NCBI GenBank assembly: GCA_032622095.1
Contig: CP136064.1
Coordinates: forward strand, 48,244,073 to 48,308,072
DNA length: 64,000 bases
Reading direction: 5' to 3'
DNA from: Siphonodentalium dalli
Taxonomy: Eukaryota; Mollusca; Scaphopoda; Gadilida; Siphonodentaliidae
The translations under genes were made by a program, and so were the position numbers. How positions within the stretch are numbered: the first letter of the stretch is position 1; the number at the start of each line of letters is the position of its first letter. Under the pieces are notes generated by a model. That model was not told the origin of the DNA, made no database searches, and was given only the letters and a program-made list of their open reading frames with translations. Of this stretch, positions 11,092-22,810 are shown one piece after another.

Positions 11092-12489
11092 TTAAGCAAA
11101 TAATTATCCTGGTCCTACTCAATTGTATTGTTGTAAAGTACTTCGACTAGTACTCTCTAGTAGCTGAAACGCCAATTCAGTCTTAGTTTGAACGACGACG
11201 CTGATGGTGGCCTTTTAACTGACTGTGAGAATCCATTTAGTTTTGAAAGGCTTAAGTTGGCCTTTAATTCAACTGTGTGGGCCTAACGAGATTGTGTTGT
11301 CGACTATAGTCGTATTCTGCATATTGCGCTGACGCAAATAAGGATCAATAAGTGCAGTAACTCTCTGCGGGTGACTTCTCTCTCCATCCATTAATTTGGG
11401 TGGTTAAATTTAATTTTCTAATCACTGCAATATAGCGATTTATACACGCCACTCATCTAGCTCCATTAATCCATTATACATTTACTGACAACTATAGGTT
11501 ACAAACAACTAATTATATAGAGTTACGCTTCTTGAATTTGTGTAGCATAGTCAGCATAGCATAGTCAGCATAAAAAAAATTCTGGCTGCTGATTGGTTGA
11601 TTATCATTGAGGGAAATATCCCTAATCGGGAACGGAAAATCATAACCTACGTAAATATGGCGATCGTGCATGTTTAGATGTCCAGGAAGAATATGGTGGT
11701 GTCCAGAAGTTACGGAAGGGGTCTGGGTATTTTTATGCTGCTGATTTTTGTGCAGTAAATGGGGTAGTTGTGGAAATGCAAGATTATCGTTTGAAAAAAA
11801 TAACCGAAAAGGGCGCGTTTGTTGTCACATACTGGTGCAGAGGATGACATTCTAAGGGAAAATTGACCACTTGGAAGTTCAAATAGGTCAAACCCATGGC
11901 CGGCGGGACTTTTAGTTAACACTGTCGCCTATGGAAAATAATTAGTTGTGTGTAACCTATATAATCCCACCAGCCACTTACCGTGAACAGGGACACTGTG
12001 TTCAGTAAATTCTCATGAAACGCACAGCGCGGCATGTATAAATTATATTTTTAAAGCGGCTTTCGGGCCAGTCTGGAGTAAACCACATAACCAACATATC
12101 AAATCAGTATGCATCTGAGTGTATGTTTACAAAGACTGCTTTCGGGCATGCTGATCTTTTGAAAAGTCAAAACAATTTGTATTGTGTTGCAAGACGCATT
12201 GCGGATCTTACATTTAATAATATGCTATAACAAAGATCATGTATGTATATACATGTATTTATGTGGTGACGGTCACACCGTGTAATCAAATAACAATTTA
12301 TGAGGCATCTTGGTCGTTTATATCGTTATCGGGGTGTGAGTTTTAGCCACAGTCTCTATGCTGCCGAATTTCAAAACAAACTTGAAAACGAAAAGGAGCG
12401 TACTCCAATGCCATTCTATGATTTCTTCATTCCGTCGGTTAGTCGAGATATTCAGTATCAATATATCAATATAGACTCAGGTCCCGTGT
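11092..12489. other. unassigned intergenic or 3' sequence
   Basis: No exon identified. 11,118-11,215 is the reverse complement of 3,958-4,052 (diverged dispersed repeat). A 16 bp tandem (GCATAGTCAGCATA...) lies at about 11,548-11,572. The 93-codon frame starting at 12,300 is broken by a small indel in the second copy and overlaps a repeat, so it is not called. If the CBM20 gene has further 3' exons, they would lie here or upstream in contig A. Confidence 0.5.
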
Positions 12490-12622
12490 TATTCAGATCA
12501 TGCCAAGAAACTCTGCTCATCATGCAGGCTAACGCCCGTAGAGATCATATTCAACCAGTGCAAAACCTGGGAACTTTTTGAAGTTTTGAGAGGGAACCTA
12601 TATATAGAGTCGAAAAAATAAC
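12490..12622. repeat. dispersed repeat, related copy at 61,255-61,383
   Basis: Shares the order AGATCATGCC, GGCTAACGCC, GGAACTTTTTGAAGTTTTGA and GTCGAAAA with 61,255-61,383 at clearly lower identity. It ends in a poly-G run (ten Gs in both copies of the locus). Confidence 0.6.
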
Positions 12623-12631
12623 GGGGGGGGG

Positions 12632-12768
12632 GATATATTTCTTATAGTTATTATCTGTTACTTACTATTATAATTCACTGTATAGGTGAAGGTCCCTGAA
12701 GTTGGGACCTTCACCTACAGCGAAGTACATTATTAAGGAACAGATAATAACTATAAGAAATATATTCC
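12632..12768. repeat. 137 bp nested hairpin
   Basis: Outer arms TATATTTCTTATAGTTATTA and complement, with an inner second palindrome AGGTGAAGGTCCC/GGGACCTTCACCT. It is present identically in the second copy at about 32,497-32,633. Probably a small palindromic MITE. No target duplication was established. Confidence 0.7.
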
Positions 12769-12769
12769 C

Positions 12770-12960
12770 AGGGACGTACCGACAGGGGTTGTGGGGGTGT
12801 CTCACCCCCCACAATGAGGACCATAATTTTCAATAGTTGGAAATTTCATGACTCAAATTCCAATAGTTGGAAATTAAAACTAACAAGAATATCGAATGAT
12901 CCAAGTGTTTCAATCAGAGTTCGCGATTTTCCGACTCAGAATTTGTGCCGGTTGTTTATT
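12770..12960. repeat. TTGGAAATTTCC-family fragment
   Basis: Begins GGGACGTACCGACAGGGG..GTGTCTCACCCCCC and continues with AGTTGGAAATTTCATGACT and a second AGTTGGAAATT. Second-copy counterpart at about 32,637-32,827. Confidence 0.65.
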
Positions 12961-13405
12961 TTCCGACTCGCAATTTCAATTCTAACCTATACGTCATAAT
13001 TTGCTCCAAAATGGCGAAAAGATGACGCACATCGAAGGGAGTATTCACCTATAAAAATAACTCAACGATACAAGATAGCGAATGATCTATGTATACTTTT
13101 TTGCAAGCTCACTATGAATCCCGCCGCATGTAAATACGTATGTTCATAAGATATCAGTGTTCAAGTGACTTCAGTCACCATTTTTCGACGTTGTGAAATT
13201 TGAAGACCAAAATCTCCTTTAAAAATATGTTCGATAGTATATGTTATTGCAGTATCCGATATAAGTTGTGGAATAGCCCATTTAGTCTATAATAGCTCCC
13301 TGATCTCTATCTATATATAGAGAAAACAGAAAGCCATGCAGGCGTGATACATGTATTTTAGAGCAAATTATGACGCGTCACGCATATATGTTCCCTGACC
13401 TGTTT

Positions 13406-13692
13406 AATTACACTGTATCACTTTATGTACTAAATACTCATTGAAGAGTCTAGTTCCCTAGGAAATGTTCAGATAATACGTTCAAAAACATATTATATAT
13501 AGGTCGTTTGTTGAACGTATCTGAACATGTCCCTACAATTAACAGAAAAACATCTGCATGCACTTGTATTATATTTTCATCTATCTGGCGTCTGCTTTTA
13601 TTACATGAACTTCACTCCAATGAATAATAGACCATTTCAATATATACTTTTATAATGAATGGGAGAATCCATTCACAATATAAAAAGGGATA
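13406..13692. mobile_element. degraded CCCT-family TTAA MITE
   Basis: Interior matches 4,092-4,335 (AAATGTTCAGATAATACG hairpin, GAGAATCCATT near the right end). Both termini and TTAA sites have decayed. Counterpart at about 33,267-33,553. Confidence 0.55.
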
Positions 13693-13805
13693 AGGCGACT
13701 CGCAAAATTCAGCGTTCAGATTAAACCTATTAATTCGTCGTTTTTTGTCACCTTTTGGTGATCAATATAGCTCGATAAAAATACGACATTGTGTCTTTGT
13801 GTCTC

Positions 13806-13829
13806 GGGGGGGGGGGGGGGGGGGGGGGG
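13806..13829. repeat. 24-base poly-G tract
   Basis: Uninterrupted run of 24 Gs. The equivalent run in the second copy (33,673-33,689) has 17. Confidence 0.9.
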
Positions 13830-14039
13830 ACTAATTAAAGTGTATATAATTTATCACCCAGAAGAAAACAAGGTTCAGCTGTAAGAATCCCGTTGTCTTC
13901 TTCGTGGAATATTAAAGAGCGTTATGTCTTAGTCCTTTCTTGGTATTGTCAACGCAATTAGAGCGTTTGTGTTACTTATGTATAAGAAAATTTAAAATCA
14001 GCTTTACAATCAGTTTACAAAGGTTGCACACATCCCTTA

Positions 14040-14310
14040 TAAACCATGGTTTACTTGACTCTACTCTGGTAAAGTCAGGTTTACATTGATACACTCTGAT
14101 AAAATCCATGTAAAAACCCATGTAAAATACACCCTTGAAAATTCCAAGTAAAGGCACGGTACAGTCAGGTTAACAATGAAATACTCTGGTGAAAACCATG
14201 TAAAATGGACATCCTTGTAAATTCCAAGTAAATCATTGTAAAGTCAGGTTAACAATGATAAACTCTGGTACACCCATGTAAAAAGACATACCCTTGTGCT
14301 GAAGGGTACA
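14040..14310. repeat. three-unit minisatellite
   Basis: GTAAAGTCAGGTTAACAATG-type units start at about 14,069, 14,159 and 14,238 (spacing 90 and 79), each followed by ACTCTGGT and CCATGTAAAA blocks. Identical layout near 33,900-34,170. Confidence 0.7.
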
Positions 14311-14397
14311 CATTTCAAACCCTGTGTACCCTTCAGCACATTTTGAAAATCCTGTGTACCCTTCAGCACTTTTTTTGGTGAGAGTGACCCCTTCAGC
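14311..14397. repeat. inverted repeat partner, downstream side of the large exon
   Basis: 87 bp built of two CCTGTGTACCCTTCAGCAC motifs. It is the reverse complement of 16,914-17,001 with about five mismatches. The pair brackets the large CBM20-gene exon. Counterpart in the second copy at about 34,174-34,260. Confidence 0.8.
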
Positions 14398-14689
14398 CTA
14401 AATATTGGCATTGGTTCATATTGGACTTATTTGATTCTGGAATCTGATTCCGTTATTCTATTGGATGGCGCGGGCCACAATGAAAAAAAACACACACATA
14501 TATATATAATATATATACAAAGAACATATCTGTTGTAACATATCCTCGTGCAAATAGGTTCATATTGGACTTATCTGATTATGAAATAGCCCCATAGTGA
14601 GCTTATTTTAATTTTTGTTTTTAATTTATATAATTTAATTTGTTTAGATAAAAAATTTGAAAAACTAACGCCGTTGTAACCTCTGCCAT

Positions 14690-14790
14690 AGGTACCCGGA
14701 GTTACCACACCAAATTTGGTTGAAATCGGACCAGGAGTCTGCCAATCTGGGAGAAAAATCCGGACAGACAGACGGGCGGACATATCCTAC
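14690..14790. repeat. GGTACCC / GACAGACAG dispersed repeat
   Basis: Contains GGTACCCGGAGTTACCACAC, CAAATTTGGTTGAAATCGG and a GGACAGACAGACGGGCGG tail. A related copy is at 22,445-22,545. A 70-codon frame across it (reverse strand) recurs with the repeat and is not a gene. Confidence 0.6.
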
Positions 14791-15118
14791 TCTGTTATAT
14801 ATATAGCATATCGTGTGTTTATCGACCTATTTTGATCACCGTAACGTGACAAATATGAGAAATTTATATGTGAAAGTTGAGGTCTGCAGATCACGAGTCA
14901 TCTTAAAGGTACACAATCCGATTCGACGGTCCCGTATCATCAGATTCCAACAACAACAACAACAACATTTCTTCAAAAAAATGTTGTTATCAGAATCGAT
15001 TAATTACCAAAAATAATTCTTACCACTGTCAAATCTAGTATAAAAACAAAAGAAATAGTAACTTAGGAGCGTTAATTCGGATTATGTATCTTTAAATATC
15101 AGCCAGTAAGAAATTAAA

Positions 15119-16386
15119 CTAACCATATTTGGGGATCAGAATTGTCTTCTCGTCTGGTTCGCTTCTCTCGTGTACACGGACACCCGTTCCGTTCATGTAC
15201 ATGTATGGTAGCTGGTCATCAACAGGGGAGCTTTCGTTCGACAGAATTATCGGCGCATGTCCATTCGTGAGCACCGCGCACTGCTTTACTCCGCCACAAG
15301 TGCACATCCTCAACGAACTCAGGGGTACCGATCCGTTATAAACTGAGTTCGGCAGCTCAAAGACGCCATTTTCGGAAACATGAGATTCATCTAAGTTATC
15401 ACTAACGGACTCGGTCCCGCCAGAACTTTGGTCGCGATGGTCGGTCGTTACCATGGTTACTGGGTCAGCGACTTCGGTCAATAACGCTTTAGGAGGTGAA
15501 GGTTTCTGTACATGTATTTTGTCAATAAGTTTGGGTCGGTCAACGACTTCCGTCATGGAAAGGTCACGAATATTCATTTCCCGCATATCTGTTTTGGTTG
15601 AACGGGCAACAACTTCAGCCGATGGAGATTGAACGTCATGATGATATTTCAGTTTCTGTACATGTATTTCATCAATACTTGTCGACCGGTCAATATGTGT
15701 CTTGAAAACATTTGAAATGCAATGTTCTACAACCGGGCTGTTTTCAACAATAGAGATATCGAGGTTCGTAGAATCAACTTTTTCAAACTTAAAATTATCT
15801 TTGCCTTCTGGGCTTTCTGGAATTTTCACAGCATTTCCATTATGCAACATGTGGGCTGAGACACGATCAGCACCCCTCTCGTTATACTCTTTGGCAAGAT
15901 TAGTGGCATAACTTGATATTGAAATGTCATTTTGACTCGGTCGACCGTTTTGCAATGCACCGCTGTGGCTTGAAATCATACCCTTGATGCTCACTCGGTT
16001 CGATCGTTCGTGATTCTCTGCTTCACACCCAAGAGTAACGTCGTGGAAGTCACAAACAGCATTGGCGAGATCACCGGTAACGGTATTCTCCTCTGCATGT
16101 CCAACTCTGTCTTCCTTGGTGTGTCCTGCAGCACAACTGCTGGTCATTCGAGTTGCTCCAGCCGAAATCCTCGACTCACTCGCTTTCTTCAGCTCTTCCT
16201 CGATATGAACTTTCTTGTCAGGGCTTGCTGGGCTCGATTCGCGAGACACGGAAGACTTTTTTAAAATAGGTTTCACACGCAACCGGACATCCTCGACTAT
16301 AACAGGTACAGGCCCAACATCAGGGCTTAGGTCCCTTGATAACTTGAGAATTCCTACCGGTTTCGCCTGGGGTTCAGGCTGTGGAG
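15119..16386 (-). CDS. CBM20-domain gene, large second coding exon (disordered tail), copy 1
   Basis: Second coding exon of the gene whose first exon is 26,313-26,718. The exon starts after TTTCTTTCAG. Its first two bases complete the split codon left by exon 1 (G|CT, Ala), so the join reads ...EKPRP-APQPEPQAK... in frame. It encodes about 421 residues with no recognisable fold: rich in Ser, Pro, Asp, Glu, Lys, with no signal peptide or membrane segment. Notable segments are KPILKKSSVSRESSPASP followed by KKVHIEEELKK, a degenerate internal repeat (SIDEIHVQK and LIDKIHVQK), and a small Cys cluster MCTCGGVKQC. The frame stops at TAG 15,119-15,121, but the same bases form a splice donor (TATG|GTTAGT), so it may continue into an unseen exon. 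If it ends here the protein is 557 residues. The about 50 open codons upstream of 16,386 are intron. A cytosolic glycogen-associated role is inferred from exon 1 only. Confidence 0.8.
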
Positions 16387-16559
16387 CTGAAAGAAATAAC
16401 ATTAAAATAAAGGGTCGCCGACCAAAATGTCCCCCGACGAAGGTGACATATTCTACAAACTGTAGAAGGAATTGATTACACAATATGATACAAAGTGTAT
16501 ATTCACTAGATATGTTGTACATCTTCACTTTGTCGAGAAAGGGTCAATAACTCTAAAAT

Positions 16560-16765
16560 AAAAAACAACACGTTTCTATGTCGAAAAATGGAAATAAATC
16601 CGCCAAAATTAATCCGACTGAACTCAAAATCGCAGGTGCGCATGCAGGTGCGCAGGTTCCCATGCTGTTTGACATATGTGCCAAGTTTAAACAAAATTGA
16701 CTGGATAATGATGGGATACAGGCTCGGACAAATGATGCGGCCCAGGATATACAAGAAAACCATAG
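16560..16765. repeat. dispersed repeat, related copy at 17,753-17,890
   Basis: Both carry GAACTCAAAATCGCAGG, CATATGTGCCAAGTTTAAA and ACAGGCTCGGACAAA in the same order and orientation, with diverged sequence between. Confidence 0.6.
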
Positions 16766-16913
16766 TCATGCAGAAATGGTAACGCCACCAAGATCATATT
16801 ATTAGCCATAAATTATAATATAAAATATATTGGTTACATGAATGCACCCGCCTCAGAATTCCGTTAAAACAACTAATCCTTCAAATTATTACAAAAAACT
16901 ACGACTTATTACT

Positions 16914-17001
16914 GCTGAAGGGGTCACTCTCACACAAAAAAAGTGCTGAATGGTACACAGGATTGTCAAAATGTGCCGAAGGGTACACAGGGTTTGAAAT
17001 G
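16914..17001. repeat. inverted repeat partner, upstream side of the large exon
   Basis: Reverse complement of 14,311-14,397 over about 87 bp. A third, same-strand relative of the left partner is at 17,158-17,245 with two CCCTGTGTACCCTTCAGCAC motifs. Counterpart at about 36,778-36,865. Confidence 0.8.
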
Positions 17002-18001
17002 TCATTATAAAGGACATTCAGTCTTCGTATCTGCCATGATTTCTGTCCGCGGATAATTGTTTACGTTCCAATGAATATTAAAATGTACTGACAACAAACT
17101 GCTAATGGGTGCCAGACTTTCATAAACACAGTTTATGTAATGGTGTTCGTGCCGATTACAAACCCTGTGTACCCTTCAGCACATTTTCAAACCCTGTGTA
17201 CCCTTCAGCACTTTGTTGGTGAGAGTAACGCATTCAGCCTTATGCCTGCAGGTTTTTCATTCACCAAACCAGAAAGCTTCTAAATGCGGATCAAAATTGT
17301 GTTCCTGCCATAAAATCTTCAAGTGTGCATGACCCAGCCATTGTTCATACCTAAACATCGAACGCAATTAACGCGTCATAATACGTGTAGTTATATACTG
17401 CAACTATAAGACATCCAGCGAATACACCCCCCCCCCCGAAATGTGTTGTCCTGCGAGATATCATATCGCTATAACTCAATTTGACACGGCCAGATTAGCT
17501 TTTCTACAATATCCTAAAACAATAAAGCTTCTCAAATCATCGGCATAGTCAATAGAACTTTCACGAACTTGGGACATTCCAACTACAGCTTTTACCGGAC
17601 TCGGGGTAGCAGTACAACTTTAACGCGTCCCAAAATAACCGGAAAACCCAATTATCTATTTATAAAACCTACATAAGACCATGGATTTCTATAATTTGGC
17701 CAACAGTATATACACCGGTGGCGTTAATGATTATAAAAACGACAATAACTCAGCCAAAAATGAGTCCGACCGAACTCAAAATCGCAGGCGCATGCGCAGG
17801 TTCATATGATGGTTGATATATGTGCCAAGTTTAAAAAAAAACTAAACGAATGACAGAATACAGGCTCGGACAAAGTTCCGGATGCACACAAGGACGCACA
17901 CACGGACGAGGGTCATTACTATATATAGTCCTCAGACGGAATGTCGGGGAGGGGGGCAAAAACTAACTCAATCCCCTCCACAATTTCGGAATATACATTA
18001 A

Positions 18002-18465
18002 AGGTACTCAATCCGATAAAACTCCTCTCAATTACTATTTCAATGGCTTCGGGGGTCAAAAATATTTGATTCGAGTCGAGGAAGTCACCCATCAAAGCTC
18101 AGATTTGTTAGATATCGATTTTAGAAATCTATTATTTTTCATTATCGGGAATACTATCTGGCCCAGAACTCAGTCAAAATTGCGTTAAAATTACCACTTG
18201 ATTTTAGAGTTATCCATCCTTGTCTGTTTGAATAGATTTGGAGTACACATCCAGAGCAGATTACGGCAGTTATTAGTACTCATCTCGAGAACATAACAAA
18301 TTTCAAAAATCAATATCTAATAACTCTGAGCTTTGTTTGATGGGTTCCTCGACTCGAATCAAATATTTTTTACCCCCAAAGCCAAAGAAATAGTAATATA
18401 GGTCTGATCGGATTGTTGTTGTTGGAATCTGTTGAGATGGGGACCCTCTTTACGGATTGAGTACT
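18002..18465. mobile_element. AGGTACTC-family TTAA MITE (palindromic)
   Basis: Ends AGGTACTCAATCCG on both strands, TTAA at 17,998-18,001 and 18,466-18,469. The inverted arms exceed 120 bp (ATATTTGATTCGAGTCGAGG occurs on both sides in inverted orientation). 464 bp, non-coding. Counterpart 37,865-38,333. Partial relatives start at 14,908, 20,973 and 29,666. Confidence 0.8.
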
Positions 18466-18469
18466 TTAA

Positions 18470-20434
18470 TGGAAAGGGTATTTCTTGTATTAGATATCCA
18501 ATCGGCAACTCGTCAGAGTAATGTCACAATCCGTCGTGTTGAAACATGAACTCTGAACATATATTATTATTGAGTTTGTGTTTGACATATAAGCCTTCAA
18601 TCAACCACAGAGGGACTGGAAATGTTAAAGAATATACTCATTTGTATTTGTAAAAAGCTAATTGAGTTGGGAAATCGCTAATGCAACAGGAGTGCCCTCT
18701 GTGACTGATGTGGTAAGATCCACCATGCATATCCAATGCATCATGCCAACGTGAGCCGTCATCGGATAAGCGCTGATTTGTGATCCGCGTATATATACAG
18801 AGAATGCAAGCTGATATGGGGAAGTTTTTTGGTTGCTTTCAGGGGTTGGTGGTCTCTATGTGCAGTGGAGTTATCTCCCCTTATGGTTAACCGTCTGTGT
18901 GGTCTTTCCTCCACCCATAAAACTGACAAGAGTCGTGATATGTCTAGCGACTGAAACGACGATAAACCACTGTTAACAAAAATAAACCAAACGAAACTAA
19001 TCATGCAACTCGAACAGGCAGATGGTTGAAATATATTTTGTCACCGCCAATGGGGTGGCCGTGTATTTAGTCAATTCAGAGGAAGACACGCGTGCTTACG
19101 CCCAAGCCAAGATATACCGTGACGTCCCTAAGCTCGACGGTTATTTCGCGCTCCGCGTGTATAATGTTTCGCTGATTCTTGGTATACATGGGCCATGCGT
19201 GTTTTATTTACAGAAATGGGAATTTTTGGGACGGATTAAAAGTCGAACTGCGACCCGGAGGCCGAGTCCGGTAAAAGGTGTAGTTGGGAATTCTGGTGAG
19301 ATGCATGAGAAACCTTCAGTGATAAGCCGTATATAGTTGTTGTAATAATTTGAAGGATTAGTTGTTTTAACGGAATTATGAGCTGGTCATTCGTGAAACC
19401 AATATATTTTATATTCTATAATTACAATCATGGGTATATAATATATGATTTTGAGCGAGTTACCATTTCTGACATTGGTTTTCTTGTGATTATATAAGAC
19501 AGCTATTGTTCAGCAGTCACGATGTATAAATCATCAGCGATTGTGGGGATGGTGTACGTGCCTCTTCGTGAGAGCTATACCATTACCCCTTTACATGGGG
19601 TAAAGATTAGCACTCAAGTTTTAGTGTGCATCAAGGTTAGTCTGGTACACGCGTTCTCTTCAGACTCTTCTATATTATCTCGGATCACTTATTCACAAAC
19701 GCTTATGAGGATATTCGTAGTCGATAGTAATTCTGAGATAGGAGCATATTAACAATCACAATATATATTGAATATTACTCGTCTGGGGCGCCAATTTGGA
19801 AATATATTCGAAAAATCAATGCATTGTGTCTAACTATAGTCTCCCCTTAGACATCTTGAAAGTCGCCGAATCCTTGTGATTTTCCTCGTTCCATATTGAG
19901 GATTATAATAAGCTTCAACGTCACGAAATTGCGTGTTATTCATAGCCCATTATTGTCCTTTACTGCATGGGGCGGTCATCAAAATTTAGTATTTTCCTTT
20001 CATGCACTTCGATATGTAGAATCTGCCCATCACCACCGTAGCGGGTTGGTCCTAATTGCTACATTACACTGGAATTCTTACGTGTACGATACCATAATAT
20101 ATAGCTACATCATGTATGCTACTATACTATGCATGTAACTATATATAGACAAAGATTTTCAAGTATAATATCCTTCTGATTGATAGCTATAGAAACATGG
20201 CGTAAAGAATATACCTCTATGTAGTCTTGCTTGTCACTCGGAGGGGGGGGGGGGGGGGGGCAGGTGTCTCTATAACTTCAAATTTCAAGCATGTTTTATG
20301 TATAGGCATTTAATTTTCAACTGTTAAAATTCCTCGAATCTAATTCCGTGCATGGCATGTTAACTTTAACACCCCTCCCGACAAAACCTAAACTGATATA
20401 GTAATTTACATTAAACGTAGTACTTCGATCTTTA
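18470..20434. other. intronic sequence, nothing firm
   Basis: Part of intron 1. Two frames (18,759-19,004 minus, 19,022-19,336 plus) stay open in both copies but show no splice-bounded exon, and the plus one differs at five residues against about one silent change. An 18-base poly-G run is at 20,243 (15 in copy 2). Confidence 0.5.
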
Positions 20435-21807
20435 GTAGAGACCTTTCGCAAAACTCACGTTTACGATTACGGATACGGATAGAGTACTACGTCACCAACA
20501 TTTGTGTACTTTCTAATCGTTGTCGTATTTTACTATCCGTAATAACGGTTACGATTTCATGGTTTCTAATAAGCTCAAATAACACCTGAAATTTATTTTC
20601 TGCAATATATCACTTTACTCCGTTCGAGACTGTATATGTATATCATGTAAACCATCCAGTTGTATTGAGCTACGACCTCGGTGTGCTGTTAAGATTGGCA
20701 ATCATTCTACTCGTCGTCGTGAATCTCGAGCTTCCCGCAAAATAAGATCGCTATTCACAACGGATAGTCATCGCTACAAAACTTTGCAGTAATATATAAG
20801 TGCACTATGAAACCAGACGCCAATAAAAACACAGCTGACATGGATTTGGTGTTACTAAAAGAATAGTTGGCACACCCACCAACATCACCAAAGCTCAGCA
20901 GTCTCTGTTAGGTTTGTTCTTTGCATTTATTTTAAATTTAAAAAACACAACTCGCACAAATGCGGAATTTAAAGGTACTCAATCCGATTAGATGTCCCCA
21001 TATCATCAGATTCCAACAACAACATTTTTTTTTTTTTAAATACCACTTCTGTTATCAGAATCGAGTAATTGCCCAAAATTAATGCTGACCACAGTCAACT
21101 ATAGTATAAAATTGCCCAAAACCTGTTATTTATCAATATTTTGTTCAACGAAATTTTGCCGGTTTGTCAAATATCTGACACAAAAAAGCCACTTGATGCA
21201 CATCGCTTCTACCGTGTCGACTTTGTTTCGAGTTGGTAGTACCAAATCAGAAGTGATGCACATCAGCGAGCACATCAACCTTATGTCGGATTTCCTAAAC
21301 CCAAAGAGGTGATAGGCCTGTGCAGCCGAAATCACATTGAAATCAAATTGCGGACTGGAAGGGTCTTGAAGTGGTGGAGTCGTGGTTGATGTGAGGTCTA
21401 AATTCAGGAACCCCTCTTCCCCCATCAGCATAACGTCTATCAGGTCATCCATGATAACAACGAACTGAATTTCCACCACATATGACCTGACATTTATACC
21501 TGTATTGCCATAATACATCACGAGAATCCCGGGTCGTAGGTTGTGACTGGTCGAATAATTGACAATAAACAGGTCATGATTATCGCATTGTTGCAAATGA
21601 GACGATAAGTGAAGTATTAAGGGACTGTATACCAAACACGCGCTTTAAGTTCTAAAAGTGGTACGAAATAATGATGATACGTGTTCGTCAAAACTCTTAC
21701 GCGTGGTCGTTTTGCGAAAGGACTTTTTGGCCATACGGATAGACTTACGACTACGAATAGCTACTCGTATTCGTAATCGTAAACGCGAGGATGAGAAAGG
21801 TCTCTAG
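20435..21807. mobile_element. TA-target TIR element, 1.37 kb
   Basis: Left end GTAGAGACCTTTCGC, right end on the other strand CTAGAGACCTTTCTC, then a shared ACGATTACGRATACG subterminal block. TA flanks both sides (20,433-20,434; 21,808-21,809). The terminal arms are at least 45 bp. It carries an AGGTACTC-family TTAA element end from 20,973. A 169-codon minus frame (21,126-21,635) lies wholly inside, resembles no transposase and is not called. The TA target suggests a Tc1/mariner-type source, which is inference. Counterpart 40,316-42,170. Confidence 0.75.
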
Positions 21808-22079
21808 TAACGATATCAACCGACAAGATCGCCAAATATCCGGTTATAGGCATATAGAGCGCGCTCCCAACAGTCGTTCAATTTATAATGGAGCTTTCCA
21901 CAGAGGCCAAACCCACAGCGGTAGTACCGCCCACTGGTTACAAGACTTTATCCATATAAATATTGTCTGTTACCCGAGATCGACTTCCGAAGTGAACACA
22001 TCAGCACTTACCCTTGTTATGTAGCTGAAACAGACTCAAGTATATTATTCGTGCAAATTTTGATCTATTAAACAGTTTG

Positions 22080-22430
22080 ATTTTTTTTTTAATTATTTAA
22101 ATTCATATTTTTAGATTGAACTCTGATTGAACAACTCAGCTGTTCAGAAAAAAAAATAATGAATGGTTTTTTAATTAATTTTTTTTTTTTTTAATTAAAT
22201 TTAAAAAAAATAATCTAAGTTTATAATTTTCTATTAGATTATTAGATTGAAACTTTAAAAAAAGAATTCAATTTATATATTTTTTTTAATTTAATTTTTA
22301 ATTTTTAAATTTTTATTTTAGATTTTTAGATTAAAACTTCTTGCTCAGACATTTAAAATTTTGAAAAACAAATGAAATAAAAATGTACTAATTTGTTTTA
22401 AAATTTTAATTAGTAAAAATAAGGCCGTTA
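22080..22430. repeat. A/T homopolymer-rich low-complexity block
   Basis: Almost entirely runs of T and A with short ATTTAGATT motifs, lengths differing slightly in the second copy (44,330-44,670). Followed at 22,445-22,545 by the GGTACCC/GACAGAC dispersed repeat. Confidence 0.7.
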
Positions 22431-22810
22431 TCAAATCTGCATGGGTACCCCGAGGCACCACACGAAATTTGGTTGAAATCGGTCAAGGGCTCTGGAAGAA
22501 AAATCACGAACAGACCAGGACAGACACAGATCCCCGAACTCTTTATTATATCTAAAGCCGAGAACACACATTCGTTTTTCCGCTAAATATGTAAATTATG
22601 ACAAGTGGTTATGACATGCTAAATGAAAAACATTGTTATAATCACGCATACATTTATATTTTATAACATCATGGCGCAAATATAAATCTCAGTATATTAT
22701 GAATTGACAACAATTTTTTTTTTTTGAATATAGCCAATTTAACACTGAATGTATGCATGGATATCACAATTAGGGTGAAAAAGGATGGCAGCAGAATTTT
22801 CAATGCAGCC

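Noticed and set aside
12300-12581. 93-codon plus frame
   Set aside because: Frame broken by indels in copy 2 and overlaps a dispersed repeat also found at 61,255.
16387-16528. N-terminal ~47 residues of the open frame overlapping the large CBM20-gene exon (hydrophobic, signal-like)
   Set aside because: A strong acceptor (TTTCTTTCAG) at 16,387 joins in phase to the CBM20 exon. The upstream part is intron that happens to be open.
19022-19336. 104-codon plus frame kept in both copies
   Set aside because: Five replacements against about one silent difference, no splice-bounded structure, no recognisable domain.
21126-21635. 169-codon minus frame, also open in copy 2
   Set aside because: Lies wholly inside a TIR element, resembles no transposase, and the diverged member at 42,173-44,049 does not keep the frame.
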